A stretch of DNA of 16,923 nucleotides from Candidatus Kuenenia stuttgartensis (GTDB lineage Bacteria; Planctomycetota; Planctomycetia; Isosphaerales; Isosphaeraceae). The position numbers and the translations under genes are program-made. Positions within the stretch are counted from its first letter, which is position 1; the number at the start of each line of letters is the position of its first letter. The notes under the pieces are model-generated. The model was given only the letters and a program-made list of their open reading frames with translations, was not told the origin of the DNA and did not search any database. Shown here piece after piece: positions 7,104 through 14,437 of this stretch. Where the stretch lies: contig CAMCFM010000027.1 in assembly GCA_945874095.1 (NCBI GenBank), positions 1 to 16,923 on the forward strand, given 5' to 3'.

Positions 7104-7152
7104 AGTGTTGTAAACTTTATTGAGTCATGTGTTTCAGGCTTGAAATGCAAGC
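7099..7152. terminator. AT-rich hairpins between convergent genes, possible bidirectional terminator
   Basis: AATAAAGT (7099-7106) pairs perfectly with ACTTTATT (7114-7121) around a 7-nt loop; the stem includes the TAA stop codon of the plus-strand gene. A second stem, GCTTG (7138-7142) with CAAGC (7148-7152), is followed by GTTTATT. The arms are AT-rich and T-runs are short, so termination strength is uncertain, but the position between convergent genes fits. Confidence 0.4.
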
Positions 7153-7165
7153 GTTTATTCGTTGA

Positions 7166-8953
7166 TTATCTGGACGATTTAGAGTCGTCAGGCTTTGTGG
7201 AATTTGATTCGTGGATTGCAGAAGTTCTGTGAATGGAAGAACCTGTTAGCGTGGCTTCTCCTGAAATGCGGCCCAGCCCGTGCGAAACAACAGGAGGTTT
7301 TACGTGCGGGATTTCGATTGTAAAGCTCGTTCCCAATCCAAATTTACTATCGACAACAATTTGGCCTCCATGTTCGCGAACAATTTTGTCACTGACTGGT
7401 AGACCTAGACCTGTCCCTTTCGAGCCTTTGGAAGATGCAAAAAGCTCGAATAAAGTCGCGAGATCTTCTTCAGCGATGCCAGGCCCATTATCCGAAACTT
7501 TAATGGTCAATAAATCTTCCACTTCATCGTAATTCGTTTCCACTTTGACAAATCCGCCTTCATGGCCTGCCAGCGCATCAAGTGCATTGGTGATTAAATT
7601 CAGAATCGCCCGATGGATACCTTCTTCGTCAATCCAGCAGATCAAATCCGGAGCGATATCAGAGATTTCCAGACGCAGGCCATGTGATTCGGCTCGGGGA
7701 CGCATCAAATCGACCAGATCTGTAATCAGTTCTGCCAGTTTAACTTCCTCACGAAGTGGTTCGCGCGACTTCGCATACGACAGCATGTCCAGAACCAAGT
7801 CGTAAACCCGGCCAAGGTTTCGCTCAAGAATCGACTGGCCACGGCGTGTCAGGTTCAGATCACCGGAATCAAGACCAGTCTGGATCAGCGATGACCCACC
7901 TTTAAGCCCTTGAAGGACATTCTTTATGTGATGCGAAACGATCGTGATTGTCTGCCCTATCGCGGCAAGCCTTTCGGCGTCGAGCTTTTCCTGATAAAGC
8001 GAGGAGTTCTCTAACGCAAGACCCGCCTGGTGACCAATCGCAACCATAAGTGCCAAATGATCTTGTGAGAATCTTCGAGGAGGTAGATTTGAAGGCTCTT
8101 CGCCTGCTTCCTGAGGGCTTCTATGATCGGCGTAAATCACTCCCAGAATGGAATGTCGGCCTTGGAGAGGTACGCAAATCGCCTCGCGTATTCCGAGTTG
8201 CATGACGGATGGGGCGTCTGAAAAGCGGCTATCGCCGAGAGTGTCGGCACAAATCACACCTTGTCGCTGGTGCAGAACATGCTCGACAATGGAATGTGAA
8301 ATATGGAGCCGTTCGCCCTTTTGGGCTGCACCTCGGCAGCGTACGGCCCGGGGTTCGATCAGCCCTTTGGAGTCGATCAAAAGCACGGAGCCACGATCCG
8401 CACCGATGGCATCAAAGACCAGTTCGAGAATCCGCGGAAGGAGTTCGTCGGGATTGGTCACCAGACTGATTTCGCGGCTGGCCTGATAAATCACATCCAG
8501 GCTGGCGAGCCGTTCCTGAAGCCAGTGTGGCGGTGGGGAGCCAGCAAAAAGCTGGGCTATATCTGCCATGGCTGGAAGGGTTTGAACGATGGCGGACTTG
8601 TCTTCACCAGAGTCGGCGCCAACGATTCTAACACGTTCCAGGCCAGCATCGCTCGAGCGAATCACCGCATCGTCTTGAAACATGATCTGAGTCTGGCCAA
8701 GCTGGATCCGATCTCCGCGCCTCAGCCATGTCTCGCGTACTGAAACCCCGTTGACAAGGGTTCCATTGGCAGATCCCAGGTCAATCAGCTTGAATTGACC
8801 GCCTTCACGCCTGATCTCAAGGTGTCGTCTCGAAATTTCGGGATCTTTGATCCGAATGTCACAGCCTGTTTCGCGACCGATCACAGCCTTGGTACCGCTA
8901 AGTTCAAAGCGGTGGCCGAGTTGTTCACCTTGTACTACGAAGAGCTGAGCCAC
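7166..8953 (-). CDS. FHA-GAF sensor histidine kinase (orphan)
   Basis: A 595-residue cytoplasmic kinase with no membrane segment. The N-terminal FHA domain (about 1-93) has the phosphothreonine-binding residues GR (26-27), SRRH (41-44) and NGT (63-65). A GAF domain spans about 150-320. The transmitter follows: H-box VSHHIKNVLQG with His341, N-box NLITNALDAL (452-461), DNGPGI (488-493) and GTGLGLP (513-519). The residue after the phospho-acceptor His is His rather than the usual Glu/Asp. A 40-residue Ser/Thr-rich tail (556-595) ends the protein. Start: GTG at 8953, with GAGG 7 nt upstream, gives the typical FHA beginning MAQLFVVQG; a TTG at 9025 adds 24 residues without support. No response regulator lies nearby. 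The FHA domain suggests cross-talk with Ser/Thr protein kinases. Confidence 0.92.
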   Translation of the reverse strand: MAQLFVVQGEQLGHRFELSGTKAVIGRETGCDIRIKDPEISRRHLEIRREGGQFKLIDLGSANGTLVNGVSVRETWLRRGDRIQLGQTQIMFQDDAVIRSSDAGLERVRIVGADSGEDKSAIVQTLPAMADIAQLFAGSPPPHWLQERLASLDVIYQASREISLVTNPDELLPRILELVFDAIGADRGSVLLIDSKGLIEPRAVRCRGAAQKGERLHISHSIVEHVLHQRQGVICADTLGDSRFSDAPSVMQLGIREAICVPLQGRHSILGVIYADHRSPQEAGEEPSNLPPRRFSQDHLALMVAIGHQAGLALENSSLYQEKLDAERLAAIGQTITIVSHHIKNVLQGLKGGSSLIQTGLDSGDLNLTRRGQSILERNLGRVYDLVLDMLSYAKSREPLREEVKLAELITDLVDLMRPRAESHGLRLEISDIAPDLICWIDEEGIHRAILNLITNALDALAGHEGGFVKVETNYDEVEDLLTIKVSDNGPGIAEEDLATLFELFASSKGSKGTGLGLPVSDKIVREHGGQIVVDSKFGLGTSFTIEIPHVKPPVVSHGLGRISGEATLTGSSIHRTSAIHESNSTKPDDSKSSR

Positions 8954-8960
8954 GACCACG

Positions 8961-8964
8961 CCTC
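8961..8964 (-). promoter_or_regulatory. Ribosome binding site that decides the kinase start
   Basis: On the minus strand GAGG (complement of 8961-8964) stands 7 nt before GTG at 8953. The other in-frame starts, GTG at 8959 and TTG at 9025, lack this spacing. Confidence 0.6.
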
Positions 8965-9404
8965 GTTTGGATTCGGAACTGTCAGAATATACGATTCTGA
9001 TCGGAAATCGTGCCAATGTCCACAACTTAATTCAGATCGTGAAGGTGATGGGGATCAGAATCGTTGCAGGGCGACGCTCGCATAAGCTTTTGACTCATCG
9101 AAGTCCAACTGATTTTCAGGTCGAAACCAACGGCCTGAACGTAAAAAACGGAAATAGTCAGGTCACTCTCAGCTTATGGATTTTTTTTGGATGATCACCA
9201 ACCACCTTCGGTTGATTTGGAGAGAGGGTTTTGATGAAGTTGCTCTCCAGCCCTCCATCGGTTGGACGCAGCCGAAATCTATGACTGTGAGTTCAAAACT
9301 CGTTATAAGTTATAGTTTTGTAATGACTAATGGTAAAAGATAGGCGATCGCTTTCTGATGAATGTGAGGTCCTTACAAGGTTTGTCCTGAGGAAATTTTT
9401 AGAC

Positions 9405-9458
9405 TTTTTTCGAAGCAACCTTAGGAAAGCCGAATGATGCTTGGACTGTTCGAAAAAA
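9405..9458. repeat. 10-bp perfect inverted repeat with T6/A6 ends
   Basis: TTTTTTCGAA (9405-9414) is the exact reverse complement of TTCGAAAAAA (9449-9458), separated by 34 nt that themselves can fold (AAGC 9427-9430 with GCTT 9439-9442). Either strand would give a stem with U-rich 5' arm and A-rich 3' arm, the wrong polarity for an intrinsic terminator. It could be an operator pair, an RNA stem, or the remnant ends of a miniature element; no target-site duplication is evident. Confidence 0.55.
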
Positions 9459-9746
9459 TCACAAACACTTAAGAAATAAGTTTCTCGATTCTCTGAAACC
9501 TGGTTGTGCAACCCAAAGATCGGTAATTTCGAGTCTGGATCTCATTGGAATCGTAAAGCTTAAACTGTCATGGCATTTTGCGTGGAAATGATTGAGGAAT
9601 CGTTAAGATCCTCGAAATTCCTTTCAACTCTGCTATCTTTTCTTTGCCAAATTGGATATTTTAGAAATCAGTTCGTCTTGAACAGCTCTAAACATCACTC
9701 TGAACCAATTCCGAACCCGTATCGCAATGGTTTCTGTGATGTCAAT

Positions 9747-9775
9747 TTGTCACGATGAATCAGTCCCTATATGAT
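9747..9775 (+). promoter_or_regulatory. Near-consensus sigma-70 promoter of the DUF1559 gene
   Basis: TTGTCA (9747-9752, 5 of 6) and TATGAT (9770-9775, 5 of 6) are separated by exactly 17 nt. The start would be near 9782, giving a leader of about 70 nt before the ATG at 9852. This is the best promoter match I found in the window. Confidence 0.65.
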
Positions 9776-9782
9776 AAATCAT

Positions 9783-9819
9783 TGACCGATCGTGAATGAC
9801 CGGCATCGGGCGGTGACCG
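9783..9819 (+). repeat. Three TGACCG direct repeats in the DUF1559 leader
   Basis: TGACCG occurs at 9783-9788, 9797-9802 and 9814-9819, between the predicted transcription start and the start codon. Three identical hexamers in 37 bp are unlikely by chance and look like binding sites for a regulator acting at or just below the promoter. Spacing (14 and 17 nt) is not strictly helical. Confidence 0.45.
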
Positions 9820-9851
9820 TCTTTGAATCTAATAGAATAGGATGAGTTCTG

Positions 9852-10874
9852 ATGCTGAATAAGCGACGTCAAGGTTTTACCTTGATCGAATTATTGGTGG
9901 TGATTGCAATCATCGCCGTCCTCATTTCGCTGCTTCTTCCTGCTGTTCAGTCAGCCCGGGAAGCTGCCCGCCGTGCCCAGTGCATCAACAACATGAAGCA
10001 GCTTGGCCTTGCCCTTCATAATTATCATGACACGAACGGGGTTTTCGCTCCAGGCCGTATCTGGGCTCCAAACTCCCCAGCTGGTTGTGGTTACAACTTC
10101 TTCCAGTGTCAGGATACAAACTGGTTCATCCTGATGTTGCCACAGTTTGAGCAAGGTAATCTTGCGAACGCCTTCAACTACACCACCGGTTCTGGTGGCC
10201 CGTTGATCGGCCTGCCTGTTGGCTTCTTCGCAAACTCCACTGTTATGGCGACAAAAATTGCCACGTTTCAGTGCCCAAGCGATCAGGATCTTAAGTTCCA
10301 AATCACCCCTACTTATGTAGGTGGACTGCTGTCAGGCCCGATTGCTTCAAAGGGCAACTATGTTGCATCATGGGGCAATACTCAGTGGGACCAGTCCAAC
10401 ATTACGGTCAACGGAAACGCTGTGACCTACCTGCAATCCGCATTCGGACACATGGGTAACATCGGTATCGCAAGATTCACCGATGGAACATCCAATAGCG
10501 TGATGATGGCTGAAATTATTCAAGGCGACCAGTACGACATTCGTGGAGCCATCTGGCAGAGCGTGCCAGGCGGAAGTCACTTCGAAAGCCGTATGGCTCC
10601 GAATAAATCTACCGATACGTATGCATCCGGCGCTTTTGGAGACCAGCTCAATCAGGCCATGTTCTGCGTGAACAAGCCTCCAACTCTGCCTTGTACAGGT
10701 GGTGCTGGCGACCGCGGCAGCTATGCTGGAGCTCGCAGCCGTCACCCAGGTGGTATCAATGCACTCCTGGGCGACGGTTCTGTCCGGTTCTTCAAGGACT
10801 CCGTCAACGCTCAGATCTGGATCGCGATCAATTCCATCAGTGGTGGTGAAGTGATCAGCGCCGACGCTTATTGA
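9852..10874 (+). CDS. DUF1559 protein with type IV prepilin-like leader
   Basis: A 340-residue protein of the DUF1559 family, abundant in Planctomycetes. The N-terminus is a class III prepilin signal: KRRQG then FTLIELLVVIAII, cut by prepilin peptidase after Gly8, leaving N-methylated Phe9 and the conserved Glu at mature position 5. The hydrophobic helix runs to LLPAVQSAREAARRAQC. Family motifs follow: NNMKQLGLALHNYHDTNGVFAPG, FTDGTSNSVMMAE, and the C-terminal HPGGINALLGDGSVRFF (H-x-G-G...D-G). It probably forms a pseudopilin-like surface or export component; its exact function is not known. ATG 9852 is preceded by AGGA (9839-9842). It has its own promoter (9747-9775) and an intrinsic terminator (10898-10944), so it is likely monocistronic and probably well expressed. 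Confidence 0.93.
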   Translation: MLNKRRQGFTLIELLVVIAIIAVLISLLLPAVQSAREAARRAQCINNMKQLGLALHNYHDTNGVFAPGRIWAPNSPAGCGYNFFQCQDTNWFILMLPQFEQGNLANAFNYTTGSGGPLIGLPVGFFANSTVMATKIATFQCPSDQDLKFQITPTYVGGLLSGPIASKGNYVASWGNTQWDQSNITVNGNAVTYLQSAFGHMGNIGIARFTDGTSNSVMMAEIIQGDQYDIRGAIWQSVPGGSHFESRMAPNKSTDTYASGAFGDQLNQAMFCVNKPPTLPCTGGAGDRGSYAGARSRHPGGINALLGDGSVRFFKDSVNAQIWIAINSISGGEVISADAY

Positions 10875-10897
10875 TTGACGTTCGCTGAAAGCCTTAA

Positions 10898-10944
10898 AAG
10901 CAGGTGTGGAAGACGGTTAATCCGCCCACATCTGTTTCCTTTTT
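10898..10944 (+). terminator. Rho-independent terminator of the DUF1559 gene
   Basis: A 12-bp stem, AAGCAGGTGTGG (10898-10909) with CCACATCTGTTT (10926-10937), has two G-U pairs. It encloses a small inner stem CGG/CCG (10914-10916 and 10922-10924) and runs into the U-rich tract TTTCCTTTTT (10935-10944). It begins 24 nt after the DUF1559 stop. Confidence 0.7.
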
Positions 10945-10967
10945 CCATACCAACTTTGATTGATATC

Positions 10968-11795
10968 ATGCCGACAATTTTAACGAGAATTCTGATTGCT
11001 TCGTTCTGGTTGATTTGTACTGGAATGTTGATCTATCGAGATGTTTTGCCTGAATATCTGGTCGGAGAACCGCCTGACTGGAAACGAATGGTCAACAAGC
11101 CTGAAACCAGGCCCACCCGATGGCTGATTGCAGTCGATGAAGGGGGTGAGAAAAACAGGGTCGTCGGTCAGGCATTTAATGAAATCCAGAAGCGTGCTGA
11201 TGGCGGAACCGCATTTACCAGCCGAGTAAAAATCGACGCCAAAGGACTGTTTCAAGGCACTCCACTGCAAGTTGCAGAGTCCACGAAATTTCAATTTGTA
11301 AATACAACCATTGTCACCCCACAAGGCTTGCTGGACCAGATAAAAGCTGAAGTATTGGTCGAAGAGTTGGGAGAGAAGCCAATTCTTGTGATTCAGGGCA
11401 TGCCGACCAATCAAAACAAGCTGGATATCAGGTTCAGTAGTTCGATATCAACGTTATTGAACTTTCGACAACTGATCGACTACGCCCCAAAGGATATGGT
11501 CAGGGGCGGGCTTGAGCCGATCGATCAACTTCCGGGCCTCAGAATTGGACAACGCTGGACGACTCAAATTCTACAGCCAATGACGGCCCGACCAGACTCA
11601 ATCAAGTCGGAGGTGATAGAATTAAGCCGAATATTCTGGGACGGCAATCCCACGGAGGTTTTTATTGTTGAGCATAAAGCCAGCACATTTTCAGCCAGAA
11701 CCTGGGTACGTCGAGATGGATTGGTGCTGCGTCAGCAACTTCCCACCCCGTTGGTAAAACTTGTACTGGAACGTGAGCCGGAGAGAGAAAACTGA
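10968..11795 (+). CDS. Membrane-anchored accessory protein of an ABC operon, unknown family
   Basis: A 275-residue protein with one N-terminal hydrophobic helix (about 5-23) and a long extracytoplasmic part. I do not recognise the family. Visible segments include RWLIAVDEGGEKNRVVGQAF, SRVKIDAKGLFQG, LPGLRIGQRWTTQILQPM and the C-terminal TWVRRDGLVLRQQLPTPLVKLVLER. The strand-rich pattern, ending in a 'RRDGLVLRQ' strand, is compatible with a lipid-binding or LolA/LolB-like beta sheet, but that is inference. The start ATG 10968 has no clear Shine-Dalgarno; an in-frame TTG at 10875 would run through the upstream terminator. Its TGA overlaps the ATG of the ABC ATPase (TGATG at 11793-11797), so the two are coupled and this is probably a partner of the exporter. 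Confidence 0.7.
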   Translation: MPTILTRILIASFWLICTGMLIYRDVLPEYLVGEPPDWKRMVNKPETRPTRWLIAVDEGGEKNRVVGQAFNEIQKRADGGTAFTSRVKIDAKGLFQGTPLQVAESTKFQFVNTTIVTPQGLLDQIKAEVLVEELGEKPILVIQGMPTNQNKLDIRFSSSISTLLNFRQLIDYAPKDMVRGGLEPIDQLPGLRIGQRWTTQILQPMTARPDSIKSEVIELSRIFWDGNPTEVFIVEHKASTFSARTWVRRDGLVLRQQLPTPLVKLVLEREPEREN

Positions 11796-12607
11796 TGGAT
11801 ACTCAAATACAAACCCGCCAGTTTGGGCAACTCATGATCCGGTTTTTTGATGTAACCAAGCAATTCGGTACAAAAACTGCTGTAAATCAGCTGAATCTGG
11901 AAGTGAGAGCTGGGGAACTATTTGCATTTCTCGGCCCTAATGGAGCAGGTAAAACCACTTCCATTAAAATGATATGTGGTCTTTTGAAACCGACATCAGG
12001 GCAGGTGGAAATCGGTGGCTATTCAGCGGGAAGCAGTGAGGCGAGATCTTGCCTGGCGTATGTTCCTGACCAGCCGTTTTTATATGACAAACTCACTGGT
12101 CGAGAGTTCCTCAATTTTGTGACTCAAATGCGTGGTATGGATAAAACCCATGCTGAGAAGAAAATCGCCGAAATGGTGAGCCTGTTTGAAATTGAAGGCT
12201 TTCTGGATGAGCTTTGCGAAGGCTATTCCCAAGGCATGAAACAGAGGCTTGTATTCGCATCCGCACTCGTACACGAGCCGACTGTGCTGGTGGTGGATGA
12301 GCCATTTGTAGGGCTTGACCCAAGGTCAGCGCGCATTGTCAAGCAGATGTTTGTTGATCAGGCACGCCGTGGAGTGGCAGTTCTGATGTCAATCCACCTG
12401 CTTTCAATTGCGGAATCACTTGCCGACCGAATTGGAATTATTCATCAGGGGAAAATGATTGCAACCGGGACTCTTCAAGAATTACGCGAAAAAGAAGCGT
12501 TTGGCGGGTCGCTTGAAGATTTGTTTCTGGAACTCACTGGGGGTGAAGATCTGATCAATCCATCTGATAAATCTCCTGATGCTGCCGAAGAGGAAGGACT
12601 TCCATGA
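11795..12607 (+). CDS. ABC transporter ATP-binding protein
   Basis: A 270-residue nucleotide-binding subunit that powers the permease encoded next. All motifs are present: Walker A GPNGAGKT (47-54), Q-loop Gln93 in VPDQPFLY, signature YSQGMKQR (144-151), Walker B VLVVDEP (164-170) with Asp168-Glu169, D-loop GLD (173-175), and switch His201 in MSIH. The signature form is that of the ABC-2 exporter group (DrrA/NatA/CcmA-like). The gene starts at ATG 11795 with GGAGAG 9 nt upstream and a one-base overlap with the preceding stop; Met14 is a possible later start nearer to usual family beginnings. Its end overlaps the permease start by 4 bp (ATGA). Substrate cannot be deduced. Confidence 0.93.
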   Translation: MDTQIQTRQFGQLMIRFFDVTKQFGTKTAVNQLNLEVRAGELFAFLGPNGAGKTTSIKMICGLLKPTSGQVEIGGYSAGSSEARSCLAYVPDQPFLYDKLTGREFLNFVTQMRGMDKTHAEKKIAEMVSLFEIEGFLDELCEGYSQGMKQRLVFASALVHEPTVLVVDEPFVGLDPRSARIVKQMFVDQARRGVAVLMSIHLLSIAESLADRIGIIHQGKMIATGTLQELREKEAFGGSLEDLFLELTGGEDLINPSDKSPDAAEEEGLP

Positions 12608-14325
12608 AAACTGATACCAGCTCAGCTGCATCACTCGCTTACCTTCGAAATCGTGTTTTTAAAAACACCATCGCGGATTTATGGAAGAATGGCAGGCTCA
12701 GGCTTTTTGTGGCACTTTTCTGCTGCATGGTCTTTTGGGTTGGCATGTTTGGCCTGTTTCTAGGCGGATTCGAATTTGTCGAAACATTTAAACTGACGGA
12801 TGAAATCTACGAATACCTATTTGGCCTATTCTTCCTGACACTTTTTGTGATGTTGGGAGTGTCCACAGGAATCATCATTTATGCAGGGTTGTTCCATGGC
12901 CGGGAAGCCTCCTGGCTGATGACCCAGCCCCCACGAGAAGATCGGATATTTGCTCACAAGTTTGTGGAGTCGATTGGATTTGCAGGCTGGGGCGTCTTAC
13001 TTCTTGGCAGTCCTGTCCTGGTGGCCTATGGGATTTCTGTGAAGGCTGGGCTGGCGTATTATCTGACTATTGTTCCCCTCCTGATTGCATTTGTCGGATT
13101 ACCTGGCGGTCTCGGTGCATCGGTTGCAATTCTGATCGGATATATTGTTCCACGACGACCAAAAACCATATTGGCGGTGGTCTCTTGTATTTTAATCATT
13201 CTGATTGGCCGATTTACCTGGAATCTGGTTCGGACACCGGGTGATGCTTTGACACCTGACTGGATGGATAATCTGCTTGGCCGCTTGGCATTTACGCGTC
13301 ACCCGCTCTTGCCCAGTCGCTGGATGGCTCAGGCCGTGGTGGGACTCAGTCATAATCGAATTGGAAACGGGCTATTCTATTTTCTGGTCATTGCATCAAA
13401 TGCTGCGATGGCCTATTTGGTTGCAACCTGGGTTGCATTCCGACTATTGCGAGAGGCATTCTGCAGAGCGCAGGGCGAGCGTTCTTCCCGAAAGCGGCGT
13501 CAAACACACGGGCTTGATCAGTTTATCCATACGGTGTTTTCATTTCTTTCCAGGCCAGTTCAGTTGCTGATTGTGAAAGATGCGCGATGTTTTCTGCGAG
13601 ATCCTGCGCAGTGGTCGCAATTTCTAATCTTTTTCGGACTACTGGCGGCCTACTTCATGAATATCAGGAAGTTTTCCACAAATCTTGAAAGTCCGGTCTG
13701 GCGCAATCTTGTCAGCTACCTGAATCTCTCGGTGGCAGCCTTACTTTTGGCAACATTTACAAGCCGGTTTATATTCCCAATGATGTCGCTGGAAGGCAGA
13801 AATGCCTGGATGTTGAATTTGCTGCCGGTACGGAGGTCGCAGATCCTGTGGGGTAAATTTGCGTTTTCCGCGTCATTATCATTGTTTGCAAGCGAATCAC
13901 TGCTCATGATCTCAGATATTCAGCTCAGGCTTGAGCCGATTTTAATTACGGTTCACGCGATCTTAATGGCTGTGATCTGCCTTGGCTTATCCGCAATATC
14001 AGTAGGTCTTGGTGCGAGGTTGCCGAACTATCGAGAGAGCGATCCATCCAAAATTGCGGCTGGTTTCGGAGGTACTTTGAATCTGGTGGTCAGCCTGCTT
14101 TTCCTGATGATTACAATTGGGGCGGTTGCATTACCGTGCCATCTATATTTCGTAGGGATTGATACCGGTGGAGCTGGATTTCAGAGGATATCATCCGCCT
14201 GGACCTTCGATCAATTTCAAAGGTGGCTTGGTGTGGGTGTAGGGATATCGGTTTTCATGGGAATCGTTTCTGTCATTGTACCGATTCGTATGGGGCTTAG
14301 TGCGTTGGAAAATCAAGAGTTTTAA
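12604..14325 (+). CDS. ABC-2-type permease, 12 membrane segments
   Basis: A 573-residue integral membrane protein. I count about 12 hydrophobic segments, roughly six in each half, separated by a charged cytoplasmic loop (around residues 280-320, with QGERSSRKRRQTHG). That layout suggests one polypeptide equal to two six-helix permease halves, so a single copy may pair with two ATPases. The ATGA overlap with the ATPase gene and AGGAAGGA just upstream (12591-12598) show tight coupling. The family resembles large putative ABC exporters of Planctomycetes and Firmicutes rather than the short 250-residue ABC-2 subunits. Substrate is unknown; together with the anchored protein upstream it forms a three-gene export module. 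Confidence 0.85.
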   Translation: MKTDTSSAASLAYLRNRVFKNTIADLWKNGRLRLFVALFCCMVFWVGMFGLFLGGFEFVETFKLTDEIYEYLFGLFFLTLFVMLGVSTGIIIYAGLFHGREASWLMTQPPREDRIFAHKFVESIGFAGWGVLLLGSPVLVAYGISVKAGLAYYLTIVPLLIAFVGLPGGLGASVAILIGYIVPRRPKTILAVVSCILIILIGRFTWNLVRTPGDALTPDWMDNLLGRLAFTRHPLLPSRWMAQAVVGLSHNRIGNGLFYFLVIASNAAMAYLVATWVAFRLLREAFCRAQGERSSRKRRQTHGLDQFIHTVFSFLSRPVQLLIVKDARCFLRDPAQWSQFLIFFGLLAAYFMNIRKFSTNLESPVWRNLVSYLNLSVAALLLATFTSRFIFPMMSLEGRNAWMLNLLPVRRSQILWGKFAFSASLSLFASESLLMISDIQLRLEPILITVHAILMAVICLGLSAISVGLGARLPNYRESDPSKIAAGFGGTLNLVVSLLFLMITIGAVALPCHLYFVGIDTGGAGFQRISSAWTFDQFQRWLGVGVGISVFMGIVSVIVPIRMGLSALENQEF

Positions 14326-14369
14326 GGTCCCAGGAATTTTCGCCAATCTTTTTTCCAAGGATATCTTCT

Positions 14370-14406
14370 TTCGAAACGGATGAGTTTCGGATATGATGAG
14401 TATACT
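14370..14406 (+). promoter_or_regulatory. Small hairpin and weak -10-like boxes before the PSCyt1 gene
   Basis: CGAAAC (14372-14377) pairs with GTTTCG (14384-14389) across 6 nt. TATGAT (14392-14397) and TATACT (14401-14406) follow, but neither has a good -35 at 16-18 nt. The 112-bp gap after the permease may hold a weak promoter, or the gene may be read from the ABC operon. Confidence 0.25.
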
Positions 14407-14437
14407 TGCCTAAATCCTGATTTCAGGGACCTTCCCG

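Larger units (their letters stand above)
8954..9746. other. Long gene-free region rich in inverted repeats
   Basis: About 800 bp between the divergent kinase and DUF1559 genes hold no credible coding sequence. Perfect or near-perfect pairs seen: CATAAGCT 9081-9088 with AGCTTATG 9171-9178, followed by T8 at 9181-9188; TTCAGGTC 9115-9122 with GGCCTGAA 9132-9139 (one G-U pair), nested inside the former; CAACC 9199-9203 with GGTTG 9210-9214; TGGAGAG 9218-9224 with CTCTCCA 9243-9249; TCCAGCC 9246-9252 with GGTTGGA 9260-9266 (one G-U pair), which competes with the previous one; CAAAACT 9294-9300 with AGTTTTG 9314-9320; and GGTTG 9502-9506 with CAACC 9509-9513. A GCGATCGC palindrome is at 9344-9351. 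The density suggests one or more structured RNAs or regulatory sites; nothing matches an RNA family I know. Confidence 0.5.

Noticed and set aside
8148..9194. Plus-strand frames opposite the kinase gene (up to 146 codons)
   Set aside because: They are antisense to FHA and GAF coding sequence and show no domain of their own.
9344..9351. GCGATCGC palindrome, as in the cyanobacterial HIP1 repeat
   Set aside because: Only one copy noticed in the window, so no evidence of a repeated element.
9370..9410. Possible terminator TCCT...AGGA with T-rich tail
   Set aside because: The stem is interrupted (4 bp plus 4 bp with an asymmetric bulge) and no upstream plus-strand gene needs it; too weak to call.
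9293..9511. A 72-codon minus-strand frame in the intergenic region
   Set aside because: No ribosome site, low-complexity composition, no recognisable domain, and it crosses the 10-bp inverted repeat.
9570..9758. A 62-codon plus-strand frame starting at ATG 9570
   Set aside because: No Shine-Dalgarno, no domain, and its end overlaps the -35 of the DUF1559 promoter; it looks like chance.
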